33,417 nt of DNA from Sedimentisphaerales bacterium (GCA_028277585.1 JANQFY010000021.1:1-33417), one strand, 5' to 3'; shown: positions 15,793 through 25,072, counted from the stretch's first letter. Notes: a model not told the origin generated them from the letters alone. Translations and numbers: made by a program.

Positions 15793-16536
15793 TCAGTGCG
15801 CCACCGTGGTGGCCGTCATGGTAGGCACGATGCACGCAGCCATCACGGCAGCCTGCATGGCGGCGATGGCGTCCCCGGCGGCCTTGCCGATGATCTCCCC
15901 GTTGATGATCTGCTCAATCCGTTGTTTCCGGGCCTTCAGCGCCTTCTTGTCAAAGACGACCCGCAGAATACCGGTGCGCTGAGCTAGCGAGATGAGCACG
16001 ACCGTCTCCGGATCGATCTCATCGGTGTCCGTGAAGATAGCCTCCTCCATTCGATCGATGATCCGGCGTTCCGGCCCGGGATCGATCTCGGGGTAGATCT
16101 TCCGCGTGAAGAGGAGCAGGACCTTATCCTCGTCCGCTTGCAGAATGCCCCGTTCGCAGAGCCGCGTCGCCACGCGATGCTTGAGCTGCTTGATGTTCGC
16201 GAAATGGGACACCCAATTCCCCGGCTGCTTGCGCCGCCGGACGGTCTCGATGCGTTCGAGACACTCATCGAGCAGGTCGTCACCGAGCGACGTGTCATTA
16301 GCCAGGGTCACCAGCTTCTTGTTGCGTCGGGGCTCCTCGATGCAGATTCTCTCCTCGAGCAATAGCTCAGCGAGAATGGCGCCTGCCACCGCGTAGTTGT
16401 ACATCGCTCCGGAGGCGATCGTCCCCTCCTCATCCCGCAGGGCCAGCAACATGATCTCTTCGTACAGATGCAAGTTGTCGTTTCTCGTCATCGGTCCATT
16501 CTCCAGATGTTGGGATCCTGCCATCGGTTCCGTCAT
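15793..16536 (-). CDS. GPP34 (Golgi phosphoprotein 3-like) family protein
   Basis: A 247-aa protein with the family signature LHLYEEIMLLALRDEEGTIA, then YAVAGAILAELLLEERI, and a middle part with RRRKQPGNWV and RLCERGIL. The C-terminus ends in an Ala/Met-rich hydrophobic helix (AAMQAAVMAACIVPTMTA), possibly membrane-interacting. Eukaryotic members bind phosphatidylinositol-4-phosphate; bacterial members are known mostly from Actinobacteria and lack a settled function. The start is uncertain. ATG 16536 has AAGGA very close upstream, but the TATATA at 16545-16550 would place transcription start right at that codon. ATG 16491 (MTRNDNLHL) fits the conserved core better. Confidence 0.8.
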   Translation of the reverse strand: MTEPMAGSQHLENGPMTRNDNLHLYEEIMLLALRDEEGTIASGAMYNYAVAGAILAELLLEERICIEEPRRNKKLVTLANDTSLGDDLLDECLERIETVRRRKQPGNWVSHFANIKQLKHRVATRLCERGILQADEDKVLLLFTRKIYPEIDPGPERRIIDRMEEAIFTDTDEIDPETVVLISLAQRTGILRVVFDKKALKARKQRIEQIINGEIIGKAAGDAIAAMQAAVMAACIVPTMTATTVAH

Positions 16537-16634
16537 AGTTCCTTTATATACCAGGACGTCCAGCCGGCGAGAATAATCATGCTTCGCTCGGAAGTTCTCG
16601 AGTCACCGCAAACCACCGAAAGGGCAAGGGAGGT

Positions 16635-16664
16635 TTGCCGGGAACCCCCTCGTCCCGCTATAAT
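16635..16664 (+). promoter_or_regulatory. Sigma70-like promoter for the STAS gene
   Basis: TTGCCG at 16635-16640 and a perfect TATAAT at 16659-16664 with an 18-bp spacer, 74 bases before the ATG at 16738. Confidence 0.5.
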
Positions 16665-16737
16665 GTGGGCCGGCGGATGCTCACGGAATAGCGCAGCCGT
16701 CGGAGAATACAGATCGCAACTGAAATGAGGGGGCCCT

Positions 16738-17127
16738 ATGGGGTTGTCAATAGAGCAGAAGACGCAACACCCGAAATCCACAACGGTTATCCTGTCCGGG
16801 CAGATCAACAACGAGACCAGCACGATGCTCGGCCAGAAACTGCGCGGCGTTCTTCAACGGGGCGTGAGTAATCTGGTCCTGGACATGGCTCAGGTCGATT
16901 TCGTCAGCAGCGCGGGGATCAGCGCCATCCTCAGTACAAGGAAGCTGCTCACAGAGCGAGCGGGCGACCTGGCGCTGGTCAATCTCCAGCCGCAGGTGGA
17001 GAAAGCGTTCGAGGTCATGTCGCTTCTGCCCACCCTGAACGTATTCAAGGACACCGAGGAACTGGACGAGTACCTCACCCGAATCCAGGATCGGATCACC
17101 GAAGAAGGGTCGTTTGCCGACGAGTGA
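16738..17127 (+). CDS. STAS-domain anti-sigma factor antagonist
   Basis: A 129-aa protein that is almost entirely one STAS domain, the SpoIIAA/RsbV fold. It has TTVILSGQINNETS, then NLVLDMAQVDFVSSAGISAI and LALVNLQPQVEKAFEVM. Ser58 in VSSAGI occupies the position phosphorylated by anti-sigma kinases in SpoIIAA. No partner kinase (RsbW/SpoIIAB type) or phosphatase is encoded nearby, so it acts in trans or in another switch. GAGGGGG lies close before ATG 16738. It is convergent with the TGS GTPase gene, with 26 bases between them. Confidence 0.9.
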   Translation: MGLSIEQKTQHPKSTTVILSGQINNETSTMLGQKLRGVLQRGVSNLVLDMAQVDFVSSAGISAILSTRKLLTERAGDLALVNLQPQVEKAFEVMSLLPTLNVFKDTEELDEYLTRIQDRITEEGSFADE

Positions 17128-17153
17128 GATGAGCCGGTCTCAGGCGCCCGGAC

Positions 17154-18137
17154 TCATGAGAAATGAAGTTCGACGATGTCCTTGTCGTGCAGCACGTGGG
17201 TCAGGTGAACGTTCTGCCCGTCGTAAACGTCGGTGCCCCAGGCCTTGGCGGACTTGAGTTTCTCAGCCAGTTCGCGATGGATCGTGCGAGCCAGGTCGTG
17301 AACGTCGGCGCCGATCGGCAGGGTGAAGGGATCGTCCATGTCCGGCGGTTTTCCCGGCGGCTTGGCGTAGACCCGGATGATCTCCAACTGATCGAAAACG
17401 AAGCGACGAAAGGCGTCCATCCCTTCACCTGTCTCCGGTGAAATCTTCACGAACTCCAGCGGCCGGTCACACGACTTCTGGGCCAGCTCGAACGCGCCAT
17501 CCAGAGCGATGTCAGCCTTCGTGCACAGGCAGAAGGTCTTGCGGCCCAGCGAATTGCCCACCGCGTCGACCGCCGGTGTCTCCTCGTCAGCCAGGAGGTT
17601 CCGCGTTTCGAGGAAATCCAGGAGAATGAGCAACTGCTCCTCGACGTCTTCCGCCAGATCGATCACCACCGCAATCAGATCGCACGTGCGATAGGTGCCC
17701 ACCTGCCCCGGCGTGACGAAGTCATCCGTGATGGGCGGCATGTCCACCAGTTGGATCTGAACGTCCTCGTATTTCATCATCCCAGGCACCGGGGCGTGCG
17801 TGGCGAAGGGAAAGTCGGCGACATTGACTTTCGCGTTCGTCAAGGCATGGACGATCGCACTCTTACCCGAGTTCGGCATCCCCAGAAGCACCACTTGCCC
17901 AGCGCCGGTGCGGGGGACATGGAAGATATCGACCTGCTTGGTCTTGCCCTTCTGGGCGGGCCCTTCCTTGAGTTTGCTGAGCTTGCGGCGCAGGTCCGCC
18001 CGGAGGTGTTCGGTCCCCTTGTGCTTGGGGATCACCGCGAGCATCTTCTCCATCGCGAGAATCTTCTCGTCGTGGGTCGTCGCGCTGCGGTACCACTCCT
18101 CGGCTTTGAAATAGTCCGGCGTCAGATTCGCAGGCAT
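17154..18137 (-). CDS. DRG/Obg-like GTPase with C-terminal TGS domain
   Basis: A 327-aa protein. Residues 1-78 are a charged, helical N-terminal region (LRADLRRKLSKLKEG), as in DRG proteins. The GTPase domain carries G1 LLGMPNSGKS (86-93), a switch region ADFPFATHAPVPGMM, G3 VDMPP, and G4 CTKAD. The TGS domain spans about 255-327, from IRVYAKPPGKPPDM to VLHDKDIVELHFS. DRG and Obg proteins bind ribosomes or RNA; archaea and eukaryotes hold the canonical DRGs, and planctomycetes encode such single-domain relatives. AGGTGA lies about eight bases before ATG 18137. A TATAAT on the - strand at 18192-18187 could be the -10 box, though no clear -35 accompanies it. Confidence 0.85.
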   Translation of the reverse strand: MPANLTPDYFKAEEWYRSATTHDEKILAMEKMLAVIPKHKGTEHLRADLRRKLSKLKEGPAQKGKTKQVDIFHVPRTGAGQVVLLGMPNSGKSAIVHALTNAKVNVADFPFATHAPVPGMMKYEDVQIQLVDMPPITDDFVTPGQVGTYRTCDLIAVVIDLAEDVEEQLLILLDFLETRNLLADEETPAVDAVGNSLGRKTFCLCTKADIALDGAFELAQKSCDRPLEFVKISPETGEGMDAFRRFVFDQLEIIRVYAKPPGKPPDMDDPFTLPIGADVHDLARTIHRELAEKLKSAKAWGTDVYDGQNVHLTHVLHDKDIVELHFS

Positions 18138-18164
18138 AAGGCAGTCACCTAAGAACCGGGGTCA

Positions 18165-18194
18165 TTGACATCGATACATCATGCCCATTATAGC
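18165..18194 (+). promoter_or_regulatory. Candidate distal promoter for the dikinase gene
   Basis: Perfect -35 TTGACA at 18165-18170, 18-bp spacer, and TATAGC at 18189-18194 (four of six -10 bases). Confidence 0.35.
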
Positions 18195-18261
18195 AGCCGT
18201 TGAGGATCTCTGCACGCAGGCCTCAGAGGTTTTCTCACCGAGCGTCCCAGGACAATTCACC

Positions 18262-18290
18262 TTGATCGCCGATCGCTGCGCGGATATGCT
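18262..18290 (+). promoter_or_regulatory. Candidate proximal promoter for the dikinase gene
   Basis: TTGATC at 18262-18267, 17-bp spacer, TATGCT at 18285-18290, giving a short leader before the ATG at 18320. Confidence 0.4.
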
Positions 18291-18319
18291 GGTTGGTAGG
18301 ATTCTTCTGCGGAGTGTCT

Positions 18320-20899
18320 ATGGAAAAGAATCGATGGATCATTCCCCTGGCGTCGATCGACGAGGGCAACGCCGCCCAGATCGGCGGTAAAGGCGCCGGC
18401 CTGAACCGCCTCAGGAAGGCCGGATTCCCCATGCCGGACGGCTTCTGTGTCTCCATCGAAGGATACCGCACCCACGTCGCTGAAATCGTCGCCGCCAATA
18501 TCGCAAAGCTTGCGGACGCGCCGGCCGCACAGAGGGCGGATGTCCTGTCCGAAGCCCGAAGCCAGGTCCTTCACACATCGCTATCGGCGGACCTCGTCGC
18601 AGCAATTAAGGGAGCCTACAGCTCGCTGGGCGCGCGATCCGTCGCCGTTCGCTCCTCAGCCTCGGCTGAGGATCTGCCCGACCATTCCTTCGCCGGCCAG
18701 TACGAGACGTTTCTCTCCGTGACATCACTGGAGCACTGCCTGGAAGCAGTTCAGAAATGCTGGGCTTCGCTCTGGACTGACCGTGCGTATGAGTATCGCT
18801 GTCATAACAGTATCGACCACGAGCAGGTAATGATGGCGGTCATCGTCCAGAAGCAGGTCGCCGCGGACAGCGCCGGGGTGGCGTTCACCCTCGACCCGGT
18901 GACGGGTAGTCCGAGCCGCATCGTGATCGAATCGTGTGCGGGTCTGGGCGACGCCCTCGTCTCAGGTCGAGTCCAGCCCGACCGCATTGTGCTGAGAAAG
19001 AAGAATCTGGAACTCCTCTGGCAGACCAAAGTCAGCGAAGAGGCCGAAACCTCGCTCGATCTGCGCACGGCCCGGAAACTGGCGCGGCGCGTAAGGAAGC
19101 TGGAGAAGCGGCTCGGGTGCCCTCAGGACGTCGAGTGGGCGCTCGAGGATGGTCGTCTCTGGTTCCTTCAGACGCGACCGATCACAGCGGTCCCGCCCGC
19201 CAAGCCCTGGGAGGACCGGCAGGTCTGGACGAATTTCAATCTGGGGGAGGTCGTCCCCGATGTCATGACACCCGCGACCTGGTCCATGATCGAGACGATC
19301 CTCTTCCCGATGTTCGACGGCTTGGGCCGTCTGATTGGCGTGGACGGCCGGAAGCACCCTCCCGCCGGCCGGGTCGTCGGAAGGCTCTATTGGCACGTCA
19401 ACGCGGGCCTGGCCGCTGCTCAGCCATTCGTTTCGATGTCCACACTCAACAAGACCAACAGCATGTTCGGCGGCGACCAGCTAAGGATGTATGAACTCGG
19501 TGAACTGGACATCCCCGACGAGGCCCTTCCCGACGTGGGCTTTCGCTGGCCCCGCTATATCCTTTCCTGGCCCCGCATCCTCTACGATCTCTTCATCCAC
19601 CGCGCCAGTCAGGCCGACAAACTTCTGACCCGTCTCAGGAGTCGCCGTGACGAATTGGACCGGCTCGATATCGGCGCCGCGCCGACCGACGAATTGGCCG
19701 ACACCGTGGTCAAGGGGCTGCGAGACAACCTCGCAGACTGCGACCTGCTCTATCTGCTGTCCGGTGCGCTGCCCATCGGCGTCTTCCAGAGAGCTTGCCA
19801 GAACTGGCTGGGTGAAAACGACTCGACGACCACGGCCTACCGACTCTTGGCCGCTCAGGGTGGGATCTCCGACACGGAGGCCGGGCTCGACCTGTGGCGC
19901 CTCGCCGTCCTGGCGCATGAGGATCCTGAAACAGAAGAGGTGTTGAACACGGCGAGCAACTGGGAGGAGGCCCGTCCCAAGGCAGGCAAGCGATTCCTGG
20001 CAGCTTGGGATGAATTCATGGCCGAGCACGGACACCACTGCCGGGGCGAACTGGAATTCGCCAACGCACGCTGGGCCGAGACGCCGGACTATGTGCTGGA
20101 TCTGGTGCGCAGCTATCTACGCTCCATCGATCGCGTCGATCCACTGGCCCGGCACGAGAAGCTTGCCCAGGAGCAGGCAGAACTGGCCGAGCAATGCCGG
20201 CGCAAGTTGAGGAACCCAATCAAGCGATGGCTCTTCAACTGGTCGGTCCGAGGCACGCGCAAAGCGGCGCGCAACCGTGAGAACTGGAAAGACGCCTTCG
20301 TTCGCCTGGTCGCCTTCTATAGACGTGTACTTCTGGAGTTGGGCGAGCGACTGCACGAGGAGGGGATTCTTGTCGAGTCCAGTGACATTCTCTTCCTCAA
20401 GCTCACCGAGATCGCGCCCGTCGCGCGGGGCTGCGCCGAGTTCGATGTGAAGCAGCAGATCGAGGCGCGGCGTGCCGAATACGAGAAGGACTGCTCGGTC
20501 ACACCGCCGCCGGTGATCATTGGGCGGTTCGATCCCGACAAACACGTCGTGCCGGAGGTCGATACGGATGTGGAGACACTGAAGGGGATCGCCGTCAGTT
20601 CGGGAGTCGTCACGGGCAGAGCCCGAGTCATTCTGCGAACTGATGATGACCAGCACATCGAGTCGGGCGAGATCCTGGTCGCGCCTTTCACCGATCCGGC
20701 CTGGACGCCCTACTTCCTGCCTGCCGCCGGGGTCGTCATGGACATGGGCGGCGTCCTGTCCCACGGCGCCGTGATTGCTCGCGAATATGGACTCCCCGCC
20801 GTCGTCAACGTGGGGCCCGCTTCGCGGATCATCCAGACGGGTCAGACGATTCGCGTCGATGGGGACAGCGGGACTGTCACTATCCTCGACAAGCCGTGA
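18320..20899 (+). CDS. PEP-synthase-like / rifampin-phosphotransferase-like dikinase
   Basis: An 859-aa cytosolic enzyme of the PEP-utilising family. Residues about 1-305 form the ATP-binding PPDK-N domain (GGKGAGLNRLRKAGFPMPDG, VRSSASAEDLPDHSFAGQYE, DVEWALEDGRLWFLQTRPI). Residues about 310-740 are a long central domain (VPDVMTPATW, AEHGHHCRGELEF) unlike the PEP/pyruvate barrel of PpsA. The C-terminal swivelling domain holds GGVLSHGAVIAREYGLPAVV with H815 as the phosphorylated His. Length and order match rifampin phosphotransferase (ATP domain, substrate domain, His domain), but these families are hard to separate by eye, so the substrate stays open. ATG 18320 has GGAG five bases upstream and is preferred to the upstream TTG at 18293. 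Confidence 0.8.
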   Translation: MEKNRWIIPLASIDEGNAAQIGGKGAGLNRLRKAGFPMPDGFCVSIEGYRTHVAEIVAANIAKLADAPAAQRADVLSEARSQVLHTSLSADLVAAIKGAYSSLGARSVAVRSSASAEDLPDHSFAGQYETFLSVTSLEHCLEAVQKCWASLWTDRAYEYRCHNSIDHEQVMMAVIVQKQVAADSAGVAFTLDPVTGSPSRIVIESCAGLGDALVSGRVQPDRIVLRKKNLELLWQTKVSEEAETSLDLRTARKLARRVRKLEKRLGCPQDVEWALEDGRLWFLQTRPITAVPPAKPWEDRQVWTNFNLGEVVPDVMTPATWSMIETILFPMFDGLGRLIGVDGRKHPPAGRVVGRLYWHVNAGLAAAQPFVSMSTLNKTNSMFGGDQLRMYELGELDIPDEALPDVGFRWPRYILSWPRILYDLFIHRASQADKLLTRLRSRRDELDRLDIGAAPTDELADTVVKGLRDNLADCDLLYLLSGALPIGVFQRACQNWLGENDSTTTAYRLLAAQGGISDTEAGLDLWRLAVLAHEDPETEEVLNTASNWEEARPKAGKRFLAAWDEFMAEHGHHCRGELEFANARWAETPDYVLDLVRSYLRSIDRVDPLARHEKLAQEQAELAEQCRRKLRNPIKRWLFNWSVRGTRKAARNRENWKDAFVRLVAFYRRVLLELGERLHEEGILVESSDILFLKLTEIAPVARGCAEFDVKQQIEARRAEYEKDCSVTPPPVIIGRFDPDKHVVPEVDTDVETLKGIAVSSGVVTGRARVILRTDDDQHIESGEILVAPFTDPAWTPYFLPAAGVVMDMGGVLSHGAVIAREYGLPAVVNVGPASRIIQTGQTIRVDGDSGTVTILDKP

Positions 20900-20914
20900 C
20901 GACTCCGTCCAGGA

Positions 20915-22318
20915 TCATCTCACGTTGAACACCGAGAGATCTCGAATGAGAGGGTTGGCGATAGCTTTGGTGATTCTCAGCCGGACCTGCGTGACCGTCA
21001 CATCCTCGAACTGCGCGATGTGCTTGTGACCGATACAGCTTCCCTCGTAGAGCTTGACCCAACTCCCGTCGGAGAGCCCCTCCAATACATACGCTCGCAC
21101 GCGCTCGCCCTGGGCGATATATTCTTTGAGAATGGCATGATTGATCGCTTGAGGTCGATCAAGATCTACTGTAAGCGTGCGTCCTCCACCATGGCCTCGA
21201 GCAAGCGGCATCCTGAACCGCCGTCGAATCTCGTCGCCCCACTCCTTCAGACGCCTCACGTCAGGCTCGGGCATCAGCCCCTCAGGATTGGGAGTCAGCC
21301 CCACAATCAGCGTCGAATTGCGTCCCACGGATTTGTAGTACATCTCCACCAACTTCTCCAGTGGATAGACGTGAGCTTCATCACCCGGCTCCCAGAACCA
21401 TTCATGCCGGCCGTTGTAGCCGCGTAGCGGCGCATCCGACATGGCGGGCATCCAGTACTTGCCGTTCGGATCGCCCGTTCGCAGCAGCTTCACACGCTCG
21501 CGCGGCGTGTCGCCCGCATGGGAATAGAAGTTGGGGAACGTCGCCCAGCAGGGATAGGGAACGGTGCCGGATTCGGAGCCGCCCCAGCGGGCCTCGGCCA
21601 GTTGCTCGTTGTGATAGAACAGGCAATTGGGCTGGTGCTTCTTGACGATGGGCAAGACGTCGGGCGCGCCCTTGTCCGGGTGGCTGGCGCCGCCGTCAAA
21701 CCAGATCTCGAACAGTTCACCGTAGCGGGTGCAGATCTCGCGGACCATGCCCTCGCACATCTTGCGGTAGTACGCCTGGCGATGCTCGCGGAACTCGCCC
21801 TCCCCGCTGACCTGGAAATCGTGCACGCCGAAGAACGAGTTCCATCGGATGCCGATATAGATGCCGGGCTTGACGCCGTACTTGCGACACGAATAGACAA
21901 AATCACGAACGATATCGCCCTTGCCGTCCCGCCACTTGACGGCCTTGAGGCAATACGGATTCACGTCCGACTGATACAGCGCGAACCCCGTCTCGTGCGT
22001 CGCCGTCAGGATAGCAAACCGCGCCCCAGCCGCCTTGGCCGCCCGAATCCACTGGTCGGTGTCCAGCCGCTCGGGATTGAAGATGTTGTAGTCTTCAATC
22101 GGCGTGATGCGATTGCCCCCCTGTCCATACTTCTTCCCGTCAAAGACATGTAGGTCGTAGTGGAAGACCATCCCCAATTCCGCCTCCTGCCACGCGATCT
22201 GCCGGGCGTTGGGAACGGGAATGATCGGTTCATCGGACCAGGCGCGGGCGCCGAGCGCCGCAGTGAGTGACAGAAGGATCAGAGTACTTCGTCTGAGCGA
22301 GGCAAACGTGCAATGCAT
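20915..22318 (-). CDS. Secreted alpha-L-fucosidase, GH29
   Basis: A 467-aa protein with a signal peptide (LILLSLTAALGARA). The catalytic barrel has WQEAELGMVFHYDLHVF, AKAAGARFAILTATHETGF and YGVKPGIYIG. D208 in ELFEIWFDGG is the expected catalytic nucleophile of retaining GH29 enzymes. LVEMYYKSVGRNSTLIVGLT closes the barrel, and residues about 370-467 form a C-terminal beta-sandwich of the discoidin type often found in bacterial GH29. It should release terminal fucose from fucans or glycans outside the cytoplasm. GAAGGGAGAG lies about six bases before ATG 22318. The gene lies downstream of leuB on the same strand, beyond a strong hairpin. Confidence 0.9.
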   Translation of the reverse strand: MHCTFASLRRSTLILLSLTAALGARAWSDEPIIPVPNARQIAWQEAELGMVFHYDLHVFDGKKYGQGGNRITPIEDYNIFNPERLDTDQWIRAAKAAGARFAILTATHETGFALYQSDVNPYCLKAVKWRDGKGDIVRDFVYSCRKYGVKPGIYIGIRWNSFFGVHDFQVSGEGEFREHRQAYYRKMCEGMVREICTRYGELFEIWFDGGASHPDKGAPDVLPIVKKHQPNCLFYHNEQLAEARWGGSESGTVPYPCWATFPNFYSHAGDTPRERVKLLRTGDPNGKYWMPAMSDAPLRGYNGRHEWFWEPGDEAHVYPLEKLVEMYYKSVGRNSTLIVGLTPNPEGLMPEPDVRRLKEWGDEIRRRFRMPLARGHGGGRTLTVDLDRPQAINHAILKEYIAQGERVRAYVLEGLSDGSWVKLYEGSCIGHKHIAQFEDVTVTQVRLRITKAIANPLIRDLSVFNVR

Positions 22319-22374
22319 CGTTCTCTCCCTTCGAAGGACACAGGCGGGTGCGGCAATTGACTCGGGTCAAGCGT

Positions 22375-22418
22375 CACGGGGCGGTCACGATCCAGAGAAG
22401 GATCATGACCGCCCCGTG
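22375..22418 (-). terminator. Long hairpin at the end of the leu operon
   Basis: A 19-bp stem (22375-22393 with 22400-22418, one mismatch) around a 6-nt loop, 14 bases past the leuB stop. No T-tract follows on the - strand, so termination strength is uncertain. Confidence 0.6.
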
Positions 22419-22432
22419 TTCATTTCAGGTGC

Positions 22433-23512
22433 TTACTCAGCGACCTTCTCAGCGATAAGGTCGCCCACCTCGGAGGTGGAGTAGCCCATGCGTCCGGCGG
22501 CCAGCGACTGCAGCTTGCTGGCGGTCACGAACATCACGGCCTGCTCGATCTTCTCGGCGGCCTTCTCTTCGCCCAGGGTCTCGAGCATCATCTGGGCCGA
22601 GCAGATGGCGGCCAGCGGATTGATGATGCCCTTGCCTGTGTACTTCGGCGCGCTGCCCCCGATCGGCTCGAACATGCTAACGCCCTCGGGATTGATGTTC
22701 CCGCCGGCGGCGATGCCCATGCCGCCCTGCGTGATGGCGCCAAGGTCGGTGATGATGTCGCCGAACATGTTGCCCGTGACAATCACATCGAACCACTCGG
22801 GGTTCTTGACCATCCACATACAGGTGGCGTCGACGTGGTAGTACTCCCGCTCGATGTCGGGGTACTCGGCCTCGCCGATCTCGTGAAAGGCGCGTTCCCA
22901 CAGGTCGTAGACGTAGGTCAGCACGTTTGTCTTGCCGCAGAGAGCGAGTGTGTTCTTGTCGCCTTTGCCCCGCGCCTTCTTGCCGTGCTTCTTGGCGTAT
23001 TCGAACGCGTAGCGCAGACACCGCTCGACCTGGAAGCGGTTGTAGACCGCCGACTGAACGGCGACCTCGCTGGGGGTGCCCTTCATCGTGAAGCCACCGG
23101 TACCGGTGTAGAGGTCACCCGTGTTCTCACGCACGACGACGTAATCGATCTCGTCCGGGCCCTTGTCCTTCAGCGGCGTGTCCACGCCGGGGTAGAGTCG
23201 GACCGGACGCAGGTTGATGTACTGATCCAGCGCAAAGCGGGCCTTGAGCAGAATGCCTTTCTCCAGGATACCCGGCGCCACATCCGGATGGCCGATCGCA
23301 CCCAGCAGAATGGAGTCGAACTGGCGCAGTTCTTCAACGCCGCTGTCGGGCAGGGTCTCGCCCGTACGTTTGTATCGCTCACCACCGAAGTCGAACTCGG
23401 TCAGTTCCATCTTGAAACCGAATTTGTCGGCCGCGGCCTTCAGCACCTTCACTGCTTCGACCGTGACTTCCGGCCCCGTCCCGTCGCCGGGCATGACTGC
23501 AATCTTGTACAC
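22433..23512 (-). CDS. leuB: 3-isopropylmalate dehydrogenase
   Basis: A 359-aa enzyme that oxidises and decarboxylates 3-isopropylmalate with NAD in leucine synthesis. Visible signatures: [10 protein letters not shown] at the N-terminus, [20 protein letters not shown], and [12 protein letters not shown] with the metal-binding aspartates, followed by [16 protein letters not shown]. The GTG at 23512 is preferred as the start because AAAGGAGA lies about eight bases upstream; the TTG at 23533 would place the ribosome site inside the gene. It is the last gene of a leucine operon whose other genes lie beyond two sulfatase genes. Isocitrate or tartrate dehydrogenase relatives share the fold, but the leu context settles the call. 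Confidence 0.92.
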   Translation of the reverse strand: MYKIAVMPGDGTGPEVTVEAVKVLKAAADKFGFKMELTEFDFGGERYKRTGETLPDSGVEELRQFDSILLGAIGHPDVAPGILEKGILLKARFALDQYINLRPVRLYPGVDTPLKDKGPDEIDYVVVRENTGDLYTGTGGFTMKGTPSEVAVQSAVYNRFQVERCLRYAFEYAKKHGKKARGKGDKNTLALCGKTNVLTYVYDLWERAFHEIGEAEYPDIEREYYHVDATCMWMVKNPEWFDVIVTGNMFGDIITDLGAITQGGMGIAAGGNINPEGVSMFEPIGGSAPKYTGKGIINPLAAICSAQMMLETLGEEKAAEKIEQAVMFVTASKLQSLAAGRMGYSTSEVGDLIAEKVAE

Positions 23513-23557
23513 CGTCAATTCTCCTTTGCTCAAAGCTTCATACGTTTATCGCTTAGG

Positions 23558-25045
23558 TTAGGTACTCTTACGATTCGGGTTGGGCGTCGGCATCAACGCG
23601 CCGACTTCGCGGCGCCAGTCGTGCAGCATTTGGCGCAGCGCCGCGGCTTTCTCGGGCATCTGCGCAGACAGATCGTTCTGTTCACCGACATCATCCCGGA
23701 GATTATACAACTCTACGCGGTTGTCCTCATAGTGTTCTATCAGCTTGTAGTCGCCCAGGCGCACGGCGCCACCCGGAGAACCACCCTGGTTGCCGTAATG
23801 CGGATAGTGCCAATACAGGGCGCGCTGCTTCTGTCGGCCCGATCGCTTCAATAGCGGCACCATGCTCCGGCCGTCCAGATGCCGGTCGGGTCGTGCCGGT
23901 AGGGACGCCATCTCCAACATGGTCGGATAGAAGTCCGTGCTGGTCACCGGTTCATCGCAGACGCGTCCGGCCCTGGCCTTGCCGGGCCAGCGGATCATCA
24001 TGGGCTCGCGGATGCCGCCCTCGTAGAGCCAGCCCTTACCCGCCCGCAGGGGCAGGTTGCTGGTCGGATGGCCCTCCGAAGTCGAGAGGCCGCCGTTGTC
24101 CGACATGAAGAAGACCGCTGTATCGCGGGCCAGATCCAAGCGGTCCAGGGCGTCCAGCACCTTGCCCACCGCCTGATCCATCGCCTCGACCATTCCACCA
24201 TAGATGGCGTGGTCCTGCACAAGGCGCACCTTACGTTGCCCTTCCTGGCCCCACTTGGCGCCTTCATGTGCGAGCGTTTTGGCCTTGGCTTCGTACTTGG
24301 CCTGCAGATCCGGCCGCGACATCAAGGGCGTGTGAACAGAATAGAACGACAGATACGCCAGGAACGGCTGGTCCTGATTGGCCTCGATGAACTGGCAGGT
24401 CTCGGACGCCAGGCGGTCGGGCAGATGCTCCCCGTCAGGACCATCCGAAAGCCTGGGGTTCCCATAGGGCGAGAAGTACTTCTTGCCCCCGTAAGGACCG
24501 CCCCGTTGGATGCCGCCCTTGTTCACATCGAAACCCTGATCCTCGGGCCAGAAACCTTCGCGGCCCAAGTGCCACTTGCCCGCAAAGAATGTCGCGTACC
24601 CGTGCTGCTTCAACGCTTCGGCAATCGTCACTTCCTCCAGGGGAAGGCGGTCAACGTACGGGGCCGGCAGAAGCTGGCGACTCTTCGGCCAACGCGGGCC
24701 TATTCTATCCGGCTGAGGCCCGCCGAAGAAATCGGTCGTCTTGAGCCGAGCAGGGTAGCGCCCCGTCATGATGCTGGCCCGAGTCGGCGAGCAGACCGGA
24801 CAGGCGGCGTACGCGTTCGTGAAACGCATTCCCTCGGCCGCCAGACGATCCACGTTGGGCGTTTCATAGAACGTGCTGCCGAAACAGCCCAGATCCGTCC
24901 AGCCAAGGTCATCGACGAGAATGAACACGAAGTTGGTTCTCTTGGTGCCCTGCGCTCGTCCTGAGACTCGTTCCGGTCCGGCGCAACCGGACAGCAGAGC
25001 CGCCGCTCCCGCCCCGGCCGCTTTCAGAAATCCGCGTCGATCCAT
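23558..25045 (-). CDS. Tat-exported arylsulfatase-like lipoprotein (sulfatase 1)
   Basis: A 495-aa type I sulfatase. ATG 25045 is chosen because GGAAGGGAAG lies just upstream and the protein then begins MDRRGFLKAAGAG, a twin-arginine signal, with a lipobox-like LLSGC at 18-21. Metal ligands D45-D46 sit in ILVDDLGWTDLG. C85 in CPVCSPTRAS is the C-x-P-x-R cysteine converted to formylglycine by a maturase that is not in this window. Later motifs are AGKWHLGR, FFMSDNGG and MSRPDLQAKYE. Such planctomycete sulfatases remove sulfate esters from algal or animal polysaccharides; the target is unknown. It is closely similar to the next gene and lies 27 bases after its stop, within the leu gene string. 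Confidence 0.92.
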   Translation of the reverse strand: MDRRGFLKAAGAGAAALLSGCAGPERVSGRAQGTKRTNFVFILVDDLGWTDLGCFGSTFYETPNVDRLAAEGMRFTNAYAACPVCSPTRASIMTGRYPARLKTTDFFGGPQPDRIGPRWPKSRQLLPAPYVDRLPLEEVTIAEALKQHGYATFFAGKWHLGREGFWPEDQGFDVNKGGIQRGGPYGGKKYFSPYGNPRLSDGPDGEHLPDRLASETCQFIEANQDQPFLAYLSFYSVHTPLMSRPDLQAKYEAKAKTLAHEGAKWGQEGQRKVRLVQDHAIYGGMVEAMDQAVGKVLDALDRLDLARDTAVFFMSDNGGLSTSEGHPTSNLPLRAGKGWLYEGGIREPMMIRWPGKARAGRVCDEPVTSTDFYPTMLEMASLPARPDRHLDGRSMVPLLKRSGRQKQRALYWHYPHYGNQGGSPGGAVRLGDYKLIEHYEDNRVELYNLRDDVGEQNDLSAQMPEKAAALRQMLHDWRREVGALMPTPNPNRKST

Positions 25046-25072
25046 TTTCTTCCCTTCCGTACCTTCCATAGC

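Noticed and set aside
18200-18319. Rifampin-associated element upstream of the dikinase
   Set aside because: I looked for the inverted-repeat element found upstream of actinobacterial rifampin genes and saw none; only ordinary promoter-like boxes are present.
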